From assembly GCA_002305535.1 (NCBI GenBank), contig DBRE01000006.1, positions 1 to 18,231 of the forward strand: DNA of 18,231 nt. Direction: 5' to 3'. Positions 1 to 6,487 of the stretch are shown here, piece by piece (position 1 is the stretch's first letter; each line of letters starts with the position of its first letter). Below the pieces are notes generated by a model. That model had not been told where the DNA came from. It was given only the letters and a program-made list of their open reading frames with translations, and did no database searches. The DNA comes from Syntrophomonas sp. UBA1376. GTDB taxonomy: Bacteria; Bacillota; Syntrophomonadia; Syntrophomonadales; Syntrophomonadaceae. The translations under genes and the position numbers were made by a program.

Positions 1-50
1 CCACTTGACTGATAGCCTGTTATGTTTGATTGGCTGCTTATTCGCCATCT

Positions 51-404
51 CTCCTGCTCCATCGAATCCTTTTACACGCGCCTAGTTAACATTTGGGCTG
101 GGTGGAAGTCGCTTTATGAAAGGTTCGATTTCGCCGTCGCCGGTCTTACGGGAGTGTAGGGGGCGATGCCCACATCGCCCCGCGCTTTTGTATATCAGAT
201 ATCGCACGAGTGTCTATGCCAAGCCATACCCATATGATGATTTTATGATTGCCAGAAACCCGGGACGATGTGGGCATCGCCCCCTACCAAGTTAGCCAGC
301 AAATCCTACTCTGACACAAGTTCTGGGTCTTTTCCACCATCCCTCCTTGCTCCATCGAATCCTTTCACGCGCGCCCAGGTAGCATTTGGGTTGGGTGGAA
401 GGCG
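51..404. repeat. Direct-repeat-flanked inverted-repeat element, gene-free region
   Basis: Two direct repeats of about 62 nt lie at 51-111 and 343-404. By hand alignment they differ at 7 positions plus one gap; both contain GCTCCATCGAATCCTTT and end in a GGGTGGAAG motif. Between them lies a perfect 22-bp inverted repeat, left arm 156-177 (starting GTAGGGGGCGATG) and right arm 266-287, with further imperfect pairing inward. The spacer between the arms is 88 nt. No transposase or convincing ORF is present in 1-468. The architecture resembles a REP/MITE-like intergenic element; that reading is inference. A 7-bp inverted repeat (405-411 / 433-439) sits just to the right. Confidence 0.7.
156..287. 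repeat. 22-bp perfect inverted repeat (156-177 / 266-287)
   Basis: The arm at 156-177 is the exact reverse complement of 266-287. After one mismatch, 179-182 also pairs with 261-264. The 3' part of the left arm and its flank (165-184) recurs with one mismatch in 20 at 4429-4448, so this is a family of dispersed sequences and not a lone hairpin. Neither arm is followed by a T-tract, so an intrinsic terminator is unlikely. Confidence 0.75.
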
Positions 405-468
405 ATTCCGAACTAATATTGATCTAACCGCATCGGAATAGCACAGTCTTCCGTTCCCTACATATGGG

Positions 469-594
469 TTAGTGGAGGTTTAACCGGATGAATTCCGCCA
501 GGGTAGTATCAGGAGGATAGCCTGCCAGCAGAGTGATCAGATCACCTAAGTGTCCCCTAAAATAAAAGCCGGATTTACCTATTGCTAAATTCAT
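469..594 (-). CDS. Small protein, candidate MciZ-like FtsZ inhibitor
   Basis: A 41-codon ORF begins at the ATG at 592-594 and stops with TAA at 469-471; an in-frame ATG at 601-603 would give 44 residues. The inner ATG is preferred because AGAGGTGAT (603-611), close to the 16S anti-Shine-Dalgarno complement, abuts the outer ATG but is well placed for the inner one. The peptide begins MNLAIGKSGFYFRGHLGDLI and ends in AEFIRLNLH. B. subtilis MciZ, a 40-residue sigma-E-dependent peptide that inhibits FtsZ in the mother cell, has (from memory) the pattern G-x4-G-K-x2-E-I-x3-L-x2-Y followed by a W-I near the C-terminus. Here G-x4-G-H-x2-D-L-x3-L-x2-Y and a C-terminal F-I are seen. The gene diverges from a NUDIX gene and has a sigma-E-like promoter. 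The ORF is probably real; the MciZ identity is tentative because the peptide is so short. Confidence 0.5.
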   Translation of the reverse strand: MNLAIGKSGFYFRGHLGDLITLLAGYPPDTTLAEFIRLNLH

Positions 595-616
595 ATTTGC
601 CATCACCTCTGCTGGC

Positions 617-645
617 AGTGTATGTTATTAAAGAAGAGTTTATGC
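617..645 (-). promoter_or_regulatory. Sigma-E-like promoter for the small minus-strand gene
   Basis: Reading the - strand, GCATAAA (645-639) is followed by a 14-nt spacer and CATACACT (624-617). The published B. subtilis sigma-E consensus is about GHATATT, 13-15 nt, CATACAHT: the -10 matches 8/8 and the -35 matches 5/7. Transcription would start near 613-610, giving a very short leader that still includes the AGAGGTG ribosome binding site. No promoter mapping exists here; this is a sequence match only. Confidence 0.55.
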
Positions 646-658
646 AGGAGGTAGCCAT

Positions 659-1198
659 ATGGACTTTTCTGAGAAAACTATCTCTTCCCAGCAGATATTT
701 GCGGGCAGGATCATAAATGTGAAAGTAGATACGGTCACCCTTCCAGATGGTTCAACCAGTACCAGGGAGATAGTGAGTCATGCTGGTGCGGTAGCTATCA
801 TACCAATTGACCAGGAGGGTATGGTATGGATGGTGCGGCAGTATCGTAAAGCACTGGAAAGGGTGCTGTTGGAAATACCGGCGGGTACTCTGGAACCGGG
901 TGAACAGCCCCAGGATTGCGCGGTCAGAGAATTGGAAGAAGAGACCGGTCTGTCGGCTGATACTTGGGAACCGATCCTATCCTATTATAGTGCCCCGGGT
1001 TTCTGTGATGAACAGCTGCATTTGTATCTGGCTCGTGATCTAAAAACGGGGGAAAGTCATACCGATCGGGATGAGTTTGTGGAGGTAGTCAAAATGAGCC
1101 TGGAGGAAGCTCATAAGGCCATCTTTTCCGGTGAAATAATTGATGGCAAAAGTATTATTGCCATACAGTATGCCTATAACCAGAGGGAGAGACTTTGA
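659..1198 (+). CDS. nudF: NUDIX hydrolase, ADP-ribose pyrophosphatase type
   Basis: This predicted cytoplasmic 179-residue enzyme should hydrolyse ADP-ribose (or a related nucleoside diphosphate sugar) to AMP and ribose 5-phosphate. The full NUDIX box G-x5-E-x7-R-E-L-x-E-E-x-G-L is at residues 76-98, and the preceding MVRQYR and EIPAGTLEPGE segments are characteristic of the ADP-ribose pyrophosphatase subgroup (B. subtilis NudF/YqkG). The ATG at 659 follows AGGAGGT (646-652) by 6 nt. It is the first gene of a tight operon; the next gene's TTG start lies 1 nt beyond its TGA stop. The -35 of the divergent small gene abuts its ribosome binding site, so transcription of the two may interfere. The family is firm; the exact substrate is inferred from subgroup motifs. 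Confidence 0.88.
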   Translation: MDFSEKTISSQQIFAGRIINVKVDTVTLPDGSTSTREIVSHAGAVAIIPIDQEGMVWMVRQYRKALERVLLEIPAGTLEPGEQPQDCAVRELEEETGLSADTWEPILSYYSAPGFCDEQLHLYLARDLKTGESHTDRDEFVEVVKMSLEEAHKAIFSGEIIDGKSIIAIQYAYNQRERL

Positions 1199-1199
1199 T

Positions 1200-2378
1200 T
1201 TGCGCAGTGTTTTTGCGGATCTACATATTCATATTGGTTGGGCCAATGGGCGTCCGGTAAAGATCACTGCTTCGCGCAACCTTACTCTGGCCAGCCTTTT
1301 GCAGGAGACCGCACCCCTTAAGGGGCTGGATATCATCGGGGTGGTGGATGCAGGCACTACGCCTGTGATGACTGAACTGATGCAGATGATCAGCGCAGGT
1401 GAGCTTAGGACTCATCCGCGGGGTGGATTTATCGCTCCTAACGGGGTCATGCTCTTGGCAGGCTGTGAAGTGGAGACCCGGGAAGGTATACATGTTATTA
1501 TATATCTCCCCGATTTGGACAGTCTGCATAAGTATCAAAAATACATGCGCTCGCGAGTTAAGAATCAGGAATTGTCGACCCAGCACTGTCAGGCTAGTAT
1601 AGTAGAACTAATGAATCTTGCCCACTTGCTGGAGGGATTATTTTGCCCGGCCCATGCCTTTACACCTCATAAAGGGTTTTATGGGATGCTGTCACCTTCA
1701 TTCAAGTCTTTTTTGGGCCGGAAAGCCAGCCAGATTCGGGCTCTGGAACTGGGACTTAGCTCGGATACGGATCTGGCGGATACCATTAATGAAACCCGCC
1801 AGTTTACTTTCCTTTCCAATTCGGATGCCCATTCAGCAGGAAATGTAGGGAGGGAATACAATCTACTGCGGGTGGCTGAGTTAAGTTTTGATGAATTTCG
1901 ACGGGCGATCTATGAAGAAGAAGGACGTCGGGTTTTAGCCAATTACGGGATGGATCCATTGTTGGGGAAATATCACCGTAGCTATTGCCCCCACTGTGAA
2001 CTTATCGTAACGGAAGAAGCGCCGGTGCTTAGGTGCCCCAGCTGTGGCAATGATAAATTGGTCATGGGAGTGTATGACCGGATCGTCCAAATCCAGGATC
2101 GAAGTGAACCAGCCCACCCTGTGGGCAGGCCGCCTTACCATTATCGAGTACCGCTGATCAGCCTGCCGGGGGTGGGGCCCACTACTTATGGAAAAATGAT
2201 AAGGTTGCTGGGAAATGAAATTGAAATCTTAGAGAAGGCTAGTCCTGATGATATTGCCCGGGTGGCGGGAGAGAATACTGCTCATCTCATTATGCAGATG
2301 CGAGTGGGGCGCTTGCCTATAACTCCGGGAGGGGGAGGTGTCTATGGAAAGGTTCAAACCTCTAATTGTGACCAGTGA
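1200..2378 (+). CDS. Endonuclease Q-like PHP-domain nuclease
   Basis: The protein has a PHP metal-dependent phosphoesterase domain with DLHIH at residues 7-11, an ELGLSSDTDLAD stretch near 182-194 and NSDAHS near 206-212. A four-cysteine zinc knuckle follows (C-P-H-C near 262 and C-P-S-C near 280), then a C-terminal helix-hairpin-helix-like segment with LPGVGPTTYGKM. This order matches the TIGR00375/Endonuclease Q family, known in archaea and some Bacillus for nicking DNA 5' of deaminated bases. I place the start at TTG 1200 (392 residues), with GGGAG about 10 nt upstream; a longer reading from 1140 would overlap the NUDIX gene by 59 nt and lacks a good ribosome binding site. The end overlaps the next gene by 35 nt, implying translational coupling. 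The family call is good; activity on uracil or hypoxanthine in DNA is inferred. Confidence 0.78.
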   Translation: MRSVFADLHIHIGWANGRPVKITASRNLTLASLLQETAPLKGLDIIGVVDAGTTPVMTELMQMISAGELRTHPRGGFIAPNGVMLLAGCEVETREGIHVIIYLPDLDSLHKYQKYMRSRVKNQELSTQHCQASIVELMNLAHLLEGLFCPAHAFTPHKGFYGMLSPSFKSFLGRKASQIRALELGLSSDTDLADTINETRQFTFLSNSDAHSAGNVGREYNLLRVAELSFDEFRRAIYEEEGRRVLANYGMDPLLGKYHRSYCPHCELIVTEEAPVLRCPSCGNDKLVMGVYDRIVQIQDRSEPAHPVGRPPYHYRVPLISLPGVGPTTYGKMIRLLGNEIEILEKASPDDIARVAGENTAHLIMQMRVGRLPITPGGGGVYGKVQTSNCDQ

Positions 2379-2997
2379 TGCCTCAGGAGCCCAGGAGGCA
2401 GCCCGGCAGGGATTTCTGGTAATGATAGTTGATGTTATTGATATGTCGACTACACTGGAAAGTGCGCTGGAAGCCGGCGCTATAGCTGTTTTGGGTGCCA
2501 GCCCGGATGAGACCCGGGCACCAGTTCGGGTAGATCCTGAAGGAATGGGTAGATACGCTGCTCAACTGGCTGATGAGAACCGTGCGGGGATCATCCTGGT
2601 CAGCGAACCTAGAGTAGGAACAGACCAAGATAGATTACAACGCTGTAATAAAGTAATGCAGGGGATCAGCCAGGCCGGGGGAACAGTAGAGGCGGTTCTG
2701 CCCAATTTGGGGGCCGAGACCCCACGTATGCTGGACATGTCCGGTAAGGTGGTGGTGGCGGTTACTGATACGGGAGGAGTAGCCTATGATGCAGCTTTTC
2801 TGGAGAGTCCTCGGGTGATAACGGGCACAGTGGCTCGAACCTATCAACATCGGGGTATCGAACCTGCTCGGCGAGCAGTTGAGCGTGCCCGTCAGGAATG
2901 GGGAGATGCCCGTGGTTTGGCCATAGTAGCCGCCAGCCGTAATTCTATGGAAGATGTCCTGGCAGCTCAGTTTATTGCTAATTTAATGCTTAAATAA
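2344..2997 (+). CDS. ComB-fold protein (2-phosphosulfolactate phosphatase-like)
   Basis: This 217-residue protein shares the outline of ComB, the Mg-dependent 2-phosphosulfolactate phosphatase: an N-terminal VDVIDMSTTLESALEAGA (compare IDVLRASTT in ComB), a central GKVVVAVTDTGGVAYDAA, and a C-terminal NSMEDVLAAQFIANL (ComB: SxEDxLAAxxI). The N-terminal arginine of the ComB R-A-S/T-T motif is replaced by D-M, so catalysis on the classical substrate is doubtful. Start ATG 2344 is preferred over GTG 2338 because GGGAGG (2333-2338) covers the latter. It overlaps the Endonuclease Q-like gene by 35 nt and precedes the pyrophosphatase gene by 20 nt. It could be a divergent phosphatase in nucleotide or phosphate housekeeping. 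Fold similarity is by eye; function unknown. Confidence 0.55.
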   Translation: MERFKPLIVTSDASGAQEAARQGFLVMIVDVIDMSTTLESALEAGAIAVLGASPDETRAPVRVDPEGMGRYAAQLADENRAGIILVSEPRVGTDQDRLQRCNKVMQGISQAGGTVEAVLPNLGAETPRMLDMSGKVVVAVTDTGGVAYDAAFLESPRVITGTVARTYQHRGIEPARRAVERARQEWGDARGLAIVAASRNSMEDVLAAQFIANLMLK

Positions 2998-3017
2998 AGA
3001 ATACAGGGGGGATCACT

Positions 3018-4370
3018 ATGAAACCCATTATGGTCATAGGCCATCGTAATCCTGATGTTGACTCGGTGGCAGCGGCTATCGGCTACAAGACATATAAACA
3101 GAGCACGGCTCAAGGTCTTTTTGTGGCAGCTTCTGCCGGGGAAATAAATGAAGAGACTCGTTTCATACTGGACTATTTTGGTTATGAGCCTCCGACTGTA
3201 GTATGGAATGTGAGAAATACCGTGGAAGATCTTCTTGATGATCGTGAAATTGTAGCGATTTCCACCGATATGAGTCTGGCTGAATTGGGCAATTTGATGC
3301 GCAGCCATGACTTAAAAACCCTGCCGGTCCTTGACCAAGCCGGACGTTTGCTGGGACTGGTCACCATTGGTGATCTGGCGATGGTATTTATGGACAGCTT
3401 GATCCCCACCCGGGATATCAATAGTGCTCCAGATATCTTGCGAGAATTGCTCAGTCGCCAGGTAGCGGATGTGATGATGACCCGGGATCTGGTTCTTTTC
3501 GAAAAAGATGAATCCGTGGAGGAAGCTCGTAAGCATATGTTGTCAACTCGTTATCGCAATTATCCGGTGGTAGATGAGCAGAACGCTTTCCTGGGTTTTG
3601 TTTCTCGCTATAATCTGCTGGAGATGAAGCGTAAAAAACTGATCTTGGTGGATCATAATGAGCGCAAACAAGCGGTAGAGGGAGTGGAGGAAACCGAAAT
3701 CTTGGAGATCATTGATCATCACCGGGTGGGAGATCTGCAAACTATTTCACCTATCTATTTTCATAATGAACCAGTTGGCTCCACCTGTACCCTGATCGCG
3801 GAGAAATTCTTAACTGCAGGTATGGCCTTGGGAACTAATCTGGCTGGTCTGCTTCTGTCAGGCATGCTGAGTGATACCATGATTTTCAAGTCTCCCACGA
3901 CTACCAGCAAAGATCGGCAAATAGCTCAGCAGCTGCAGGATATATCAGGTTTGGAGGGACTGGAATGGGGCAAGCAAATTTTAAAACATACCATAAATAC
4001 ACAGATGCTGTCTGATGAAGAACTCATCACCTCTGATCTAAAAGAATATACCAGCGGTTCTATTAGCTTTGCCATTTCTCAGCTGGAGACTATCGATGCC
4101 AAGCAGATGGCTCCCCGCCGAGAGAATTTGTTGAAGAGCCTGGAAGAATTGGCTCTGCGCAGGGGCTATGCCTTCATATGTCTGATGGTCACCGATATAC
4201 TGGAGGAAGCGACTGAGCTGTTGGTAGCTGGAGAAAAGAGTCACCTTATCAGCGCGGCTTTCGGGCCGCAGGACAAAGGGGGAGGATTCTTCCTCAAAGG
4301 AGTGCTGTCCCGTAAGAAGCAAGTCGTACCGGTACTCTATGAAATAATTACCCGGGAGAATATGGTGTAA
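3018..4370 (+). CDS. ppaC: CBS-domain manganese-dependent inorganic pyrophosphatase (family II)
   Basis: The 450-residue protein has the DHH-family layout. GHRNPDVDS at 8-16 is the first metal-binding motif, VDHNE lies near 211-215 and IDHH near 232-235; a C-terminal DHHA2-type domain contains S-D-T-M-I-F-K-S and ends with a K-G-V-L-S-R-K-K-Q-V-V-P segment that binds the substrate. Between the first and second motifs lie two CBS domains (about 70-205) without the DRTGG insert found in ~550-residue relatives, as in the Moorella-type enzyme. Family II CBS-pyrophosphatases hydrolyse PPi to phosphate and are regulated by AMP (inhibition) and ATP/diadenosine polyphosphates. Start ATG 3018 follows GGGGGG. 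It is the last gene of the NUDIX operon; a terminator lies about 115 nt downstream. Confidence 0.9.
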   Translation: MKPIMVIGHRNPDVDSVAAAIGYKTYKQSTAQGLFVAASAGEINEETRFILDYFGYEPPTVVWNVRNTVEDLLDDREIVAISTDMSLAELGNLMRSHDLKTLPVLDQAGRLLGLVTIGDLAMVFMDSLIPTRDINSAPDILRELLSRQVADVMMTRDLVLFEKDESVEEARKHMLSTRYRNYPVVDEQNAFLGFVSRYNLLEMKRKKLILVDHNERKQAVEGVEETEILEIIDHHRVGDLQTISPIYFHNEPVGSTCTLIAEKFLTAGMALGTNLAGLLLSGMLSDTMIFKSPTTTSKDRQIAQQLQDISGLEGLEWGKQILKHTINTQMLSDEELITSDLKEYTSGSISFAISQLETIDAKQMAPRRENLLKSLEELALRRGYAFICLMVTDILEEATELLVAGEKSHLISAAFGPQDKGGGFFLKGVLSRKKQVVPVLYEIITRENMV

Positions 4371-4428
4371 ACAATCATCATAATGACCATCTGAAGAACA
4401 GGCAACGATGAATGAAAACACCCTCTTG

Positions 4429-4448
4429 GATGTCCACATCGCCCCGCG
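4429..4448 (+). repeat. Solitary copy of the 156-184 repeat
   Basis: GATGTCCACATCGCCCCGCG matches 165-184 at 19 of 20 positions. It stands alone between the pyrophosphatase stop and the terminator, with no opposing arm nearby. It looks like a decayed or single-arm copy of the dispersed repeat. Confidence 0.6.
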
Positions 4449-4483
4449 AATAATTTAATAACTCGGATTTATAAACAAACTAC

Positions 4484-4508
4484 CCCGGGCTGTACGGCCC
4501 GGGTTTTT
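4484..4508 (+). terminator. Rho-independent terminator of the NUDIX-ppaC operon
   Basis: CCCGGGC (4484-4490), a 6-nt loop, GCCCGGG (4497-4503), then TTTTT (4504-4508). This is a strong seven-GC-pair hairpin followed by a T-tract, placed after the pyrophosphatase gene and before the spoIIM promoter. Confidence 0.88.
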
Positions 4509-4515
4509 GCTGCTG

Positions 4516-4544
4516 TCATAAACAACACATCACCACCATATTAT
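4516..4544 (+). promoter_or_regulatory. Sigma-E-like promoter of spoIIM
   Basis: TCATAAA (4516-4522), 14-nt spacer, CATATTAT (4537-4544). The -10 matches 6/8 of the sigma-E consensus CATACAHT. The arrangement CATAAA-N14-CATA is the same as in the promoter of the small gene at 617-645. spoIIM belongs to the sigma-E regulon in B. subtilis, which fits. The leader would be about 75 nt to the ATG at 4626. Confidence 0.45.
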
Positions 4545-4625
4545 TTCATGAGGAGATGACCAGTCAGCAACGTGGACATGGTTTCTGATCTTGGATCTGC
4601 ACCTACACTTTTCAAGGAGACCGGG

Positions 4626-5231
4626 ATGGTTTTACGACAGCGGTTGAAACAACATATAAGAGACAACCGGTGGCAGTATCTGGTGATCAGCCTGATATTT
4701 CTGATTGGATTAGCTATGGGAGCCCAAAAAGTAGAGGGCCTGGAAGGTGGCGTCCGCGACTACCTGGGAGAGATGATCGATAATTATTTGCTGGAAGGAA
4801 GAGAATCACCTATTTATGGTTCAGGCATACTGTTGGCTGCGGCGGCTACTCAGGCTAAGACTGTCCTGGCCATTTGGTTTTTGGGATTGACCATTATCGG
4901 AGTCCCCCTCATATTGGCCGTAGTATTTTTGCGTGGTTATGCTCTGGGTTTCACGGTGGGCTTTTTGATCCACCAAAAGGGGGGAGCCGGTGTCCTTATG
5001 AGCATTCTGTCCATTTTACCCCAGAATCTGGTCTATATTCCCTTCCTGATCATCTGGTCGGTGGTGGCGGTCAACTTCTCTGCTTATCTGGTGGGACGCA
5101 ATTCGGGAGGATCCCTGGGAAGGACTTTTGGTAATTACAGTCTGCTTCTGGCCATATTTATGCTGCTTTTTATAGTGGGGGCTTTCATAGAGGCCTACCT
5201 ATCACCGTGGTTTTTGAGTCTGATATTGTAG
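4626..5231 (+). CDS. spoIIM: Stage II sporulation protein M
   Basis: SpoIIM is the mother-cell membrane protein of the SpoIID-M-P complex that thins septal peptidoglycan and drives forespore engulfment. The 201-residue product has the SpoIIM/DUF95 look: a short basic N-terminus (RQRLKQHIRDNRWQ), a first membrane helix (LVISLIFLIGLAMGAQKV), an extracytoplasmic segment, then several hydrophobic helices, including ILLAAAATQAKTVLAIWFLG and LAVVFLRGYALGFTVGFL, the usual family signature region. I choose ATG 4626, preceded by AAGGAG with 6-nt spacing; GTG 4572 is in frame upstream (219 residues) but its nearest purine-rich stretch is 16 nt away. It begins a new transcription unit after the terminator and sits 13 nt before the next small gene, the neighbourhood expected for this family. 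Confidence 0.85.
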   Translation: MVLRQRLKQHIRDNRWQYLVISLIFLIGLAMGAQKVEGLEGGVRDYLGEMIDNYLLEGRESPIYGSGILLAAAATQAKTVLAIWFLGLTIIGVPLILAVVFLRGYALGFTVGFLIHQKGGAGVLMSILSILPQNLVYIPFLIIWSVVAVNFSAYLVGRNSGGSLGRTFGNYSLLLAIFMLLFIVGAFIEAYLSPWFLSLIL

Positions 5232-5244
5232 TGGGGGTGTAAAT

Positions 5245-5511
5245 TTGATCATTATTGTCAGCCAGTGGAAAAAAAAGATATTGCAGCTGCTAGCGGTCAT
5301 TTTAGTCATATTGGTCTTCGCAGCAGCGATTCCATTGATGACCGGCCAGCTCAACCAATATATACCGGCGGTAGGGGGCTGGTTTGAGGACGAACATCCT
5401 TCCGGTAATCCCATGCGGGTTGAGAATGAAGAACCATCCTCCAAGTATGATCAGGTGATGGATCAATTCGTAATCAAACTGCAGGATTTTTATTTGGAGG
5501 ATAGGCCATAG
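5245..5511 (+). CDS. Small single-pass membrane protein in the yqzK position
   Basis: The 88-residue product starts at TTG 5245 after GGGGGTGT. It has a basic start (SQWKKKI), one hydrophobic helix at about residues 12-32, and a polar acidic tail ending in KLQDFYLEDRP. The helix suggests an N-in anchor or uncleaved signal with the tail outside. Between spoIIM and xerD, B. subtilis has fur and yqzK; YqzK (DUF4227) is also a short one-TM protein ending in a similar LKLFYL segment, as I remember it. A DUF4227 relationship is therefore plausible but not proven. Its function is unknown. Confidence 0.65.
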   Translation: MIIIVSQWKKKILQLLAVILVILVFAAAIPLMTGQLNQYIPAVGGWFEDEHPSGNPMRVENEEPSSKYDQVMDQFVIKLQDFYLEDRP

Positions 5512-5517
5512 CAGGGA

Positions 5518-5537
5518 TTTGACGTCATGATGTCAAA
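5518..5537. promoter_or_regulatory. 20-bp near-perfect palindrome before xerD
   Basis: TTTGACGTCATGATGTCAAA differs from its own reverse complement at only one symmetric pair of positions. It lies between the small membrane-protein gene and xerD, 32 nt upstream of the xerD ATG. It could be an operator; it does not resemble a dif site, and no T-tract follows. The function is inferred from symmetry alone. Confidence 0.4.
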
Positions 5538-5569
5538 ACTGTCAGGAAAACGGCAGGAGCAGTATAGCT

Positions 5570-6460
5570 ATGCTAGCTTATTTGGAATCATTTTTGGACT
5601 ATATCAAGTATGAAAGAGGTTTGTCTGCTAATACCAGTGCCGCTTATCGGCGTGACCTCATGAAGTTCAGCGAATTTATGCTCAGTCAGCAGCGCTCGGA
5701 AGACCCTGAGCAGATAACCAAACAAGATATAAGAAGGTTTCTTACTCACCAGTTGGATGCAGGTATTTCCCATCCTACTATCGCCCGGCGCCTATCCAGC
5801 ATCAAGGCCTATTATAAATTTCTGGTGCTGGAAGGACACTGCCAGAATAATCCTACCGTGGATCTGGAAACCCCTAAAATAAAAAGAAAACTGCCTGATG
5901 TGCTGACCATTGAGGAAGTAGACCAACTCTTGAACCAACCTCAGGTGACACTGGTGTTGGGCCTGCGGGATCGGGCTATGCTGGAGTTGATGTATGCCAC
6001 CGGGGTCAGGGTATCGGAACTGCTATCATTGCAAATCGATGACATTAATTTTTGGGCAGGATTCCTGCGCTGTTTTGGCAAAGGCCGCAAGGAGCGCATC
6101 ATCCCGGTCAATCAAACTTCCATTGACTGGACACAGCGCTATATAGCCCGCAGTCGCAGTTACTTGGCCAAAAGCCCCCGGGAAAGAACTCTGTTTCTAA
6201 ATGCTCATGGCCGGCCTATGACCAGACAGGGTTTTTTTAAGATTTTACAGGGTTATGCAAGTAAAGCGGAGTTTACCAAAGAGGTCACCCCCCATACCTT
6301 GAGGCATTCCTTTGCCACCCATCTGCTGGAAAATGGGGCCGACTTGCGTTCTGTTCAGGAAATGCTGGGACATGCTGATATATCTACTACCCAAATCTAC
6401 ACTCATTTGTCCCGTTCTCACTTGCGGGAGGTGTACAAGCTATATCATCCGCGGGCATAA
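5570..6460 (+). CDS. xerD: Tyrosine site-specific recombinase XerD
   Basis: XerD acts with XerC at dif to resolve chromosome dimers. The 296-residue protein is the usual Xer length, with an N-terminal SAM-like core-binding domain (about 1-90, including YIKYERGLSANTSAAYRRDL) and a C-terminal catalytic domain. All catalytic residues are visible: Arg in ATGVRVSELL (about 147), Lys in GKGRKER (about 170), His-x-x-Arg in HTLRHSF (about 241-244), His in LGHADIS (about 268) and the nucleophile Tyr in QIYTHLS (about 277). ATG 5570 follows AGGAG at good spacing. It is followed after 27 nt by deoB, as in the B. subtilis xerD-drm order, supporting the housekeeping Xer over a phage integrase. XerC versus XerD rests mainly on this synteny. 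Confidence 0.87.
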   Translation: MLAYLESFLDYIKYERGLSANTSAAYRRDLMKFSEFMLSQQRSEDPEQITKQDIRRFLTHQLDAGISHPTIARRLSSIKAYYKFLVLEGHCQNNPTVDLETPKIKRKLPDVLTIEEVDQLLNQPQVTLVLGLRDRAMLELMYATGVRVSELLSLQIDDINFWAGFLRCFGKGRKERIIPVNQTSIDWTQRYIARSRSYLAKSPRERTLFLNAHGRPMTRQGFFKILQGYASKAEFTKEVTPHTLRHSFATHLLENGADLRSVQEMLGHADISTTQIYTHLSRSHLREVYKLYHPRA

Positions 6461-6487
6461 TAGAGAGAGAAATATTGGAGGTGCACT

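Noticed and set aside
1..468. Tail of an upstream gene or a hidden protein gene
   Set aside because: No frame on either strand shows a start with a ribosome binding site or a recognisable protein; the repeats account for most of the stretch.
1140..1199. N-terminal extension of the Endonuclease Q-like protein
   Set aside because: It overlaps the NUDIX gene by 59 nt; TTG 1200 has a better placed GGGAG and begins just before the DLHIH motif as in the family.
5518..5537. dif site next to xerD
   Set aside because: Its central spacing and arms do not resemble the 11-6-11 Xer binding arms of known dif sites, and dif is normally far from xerD.
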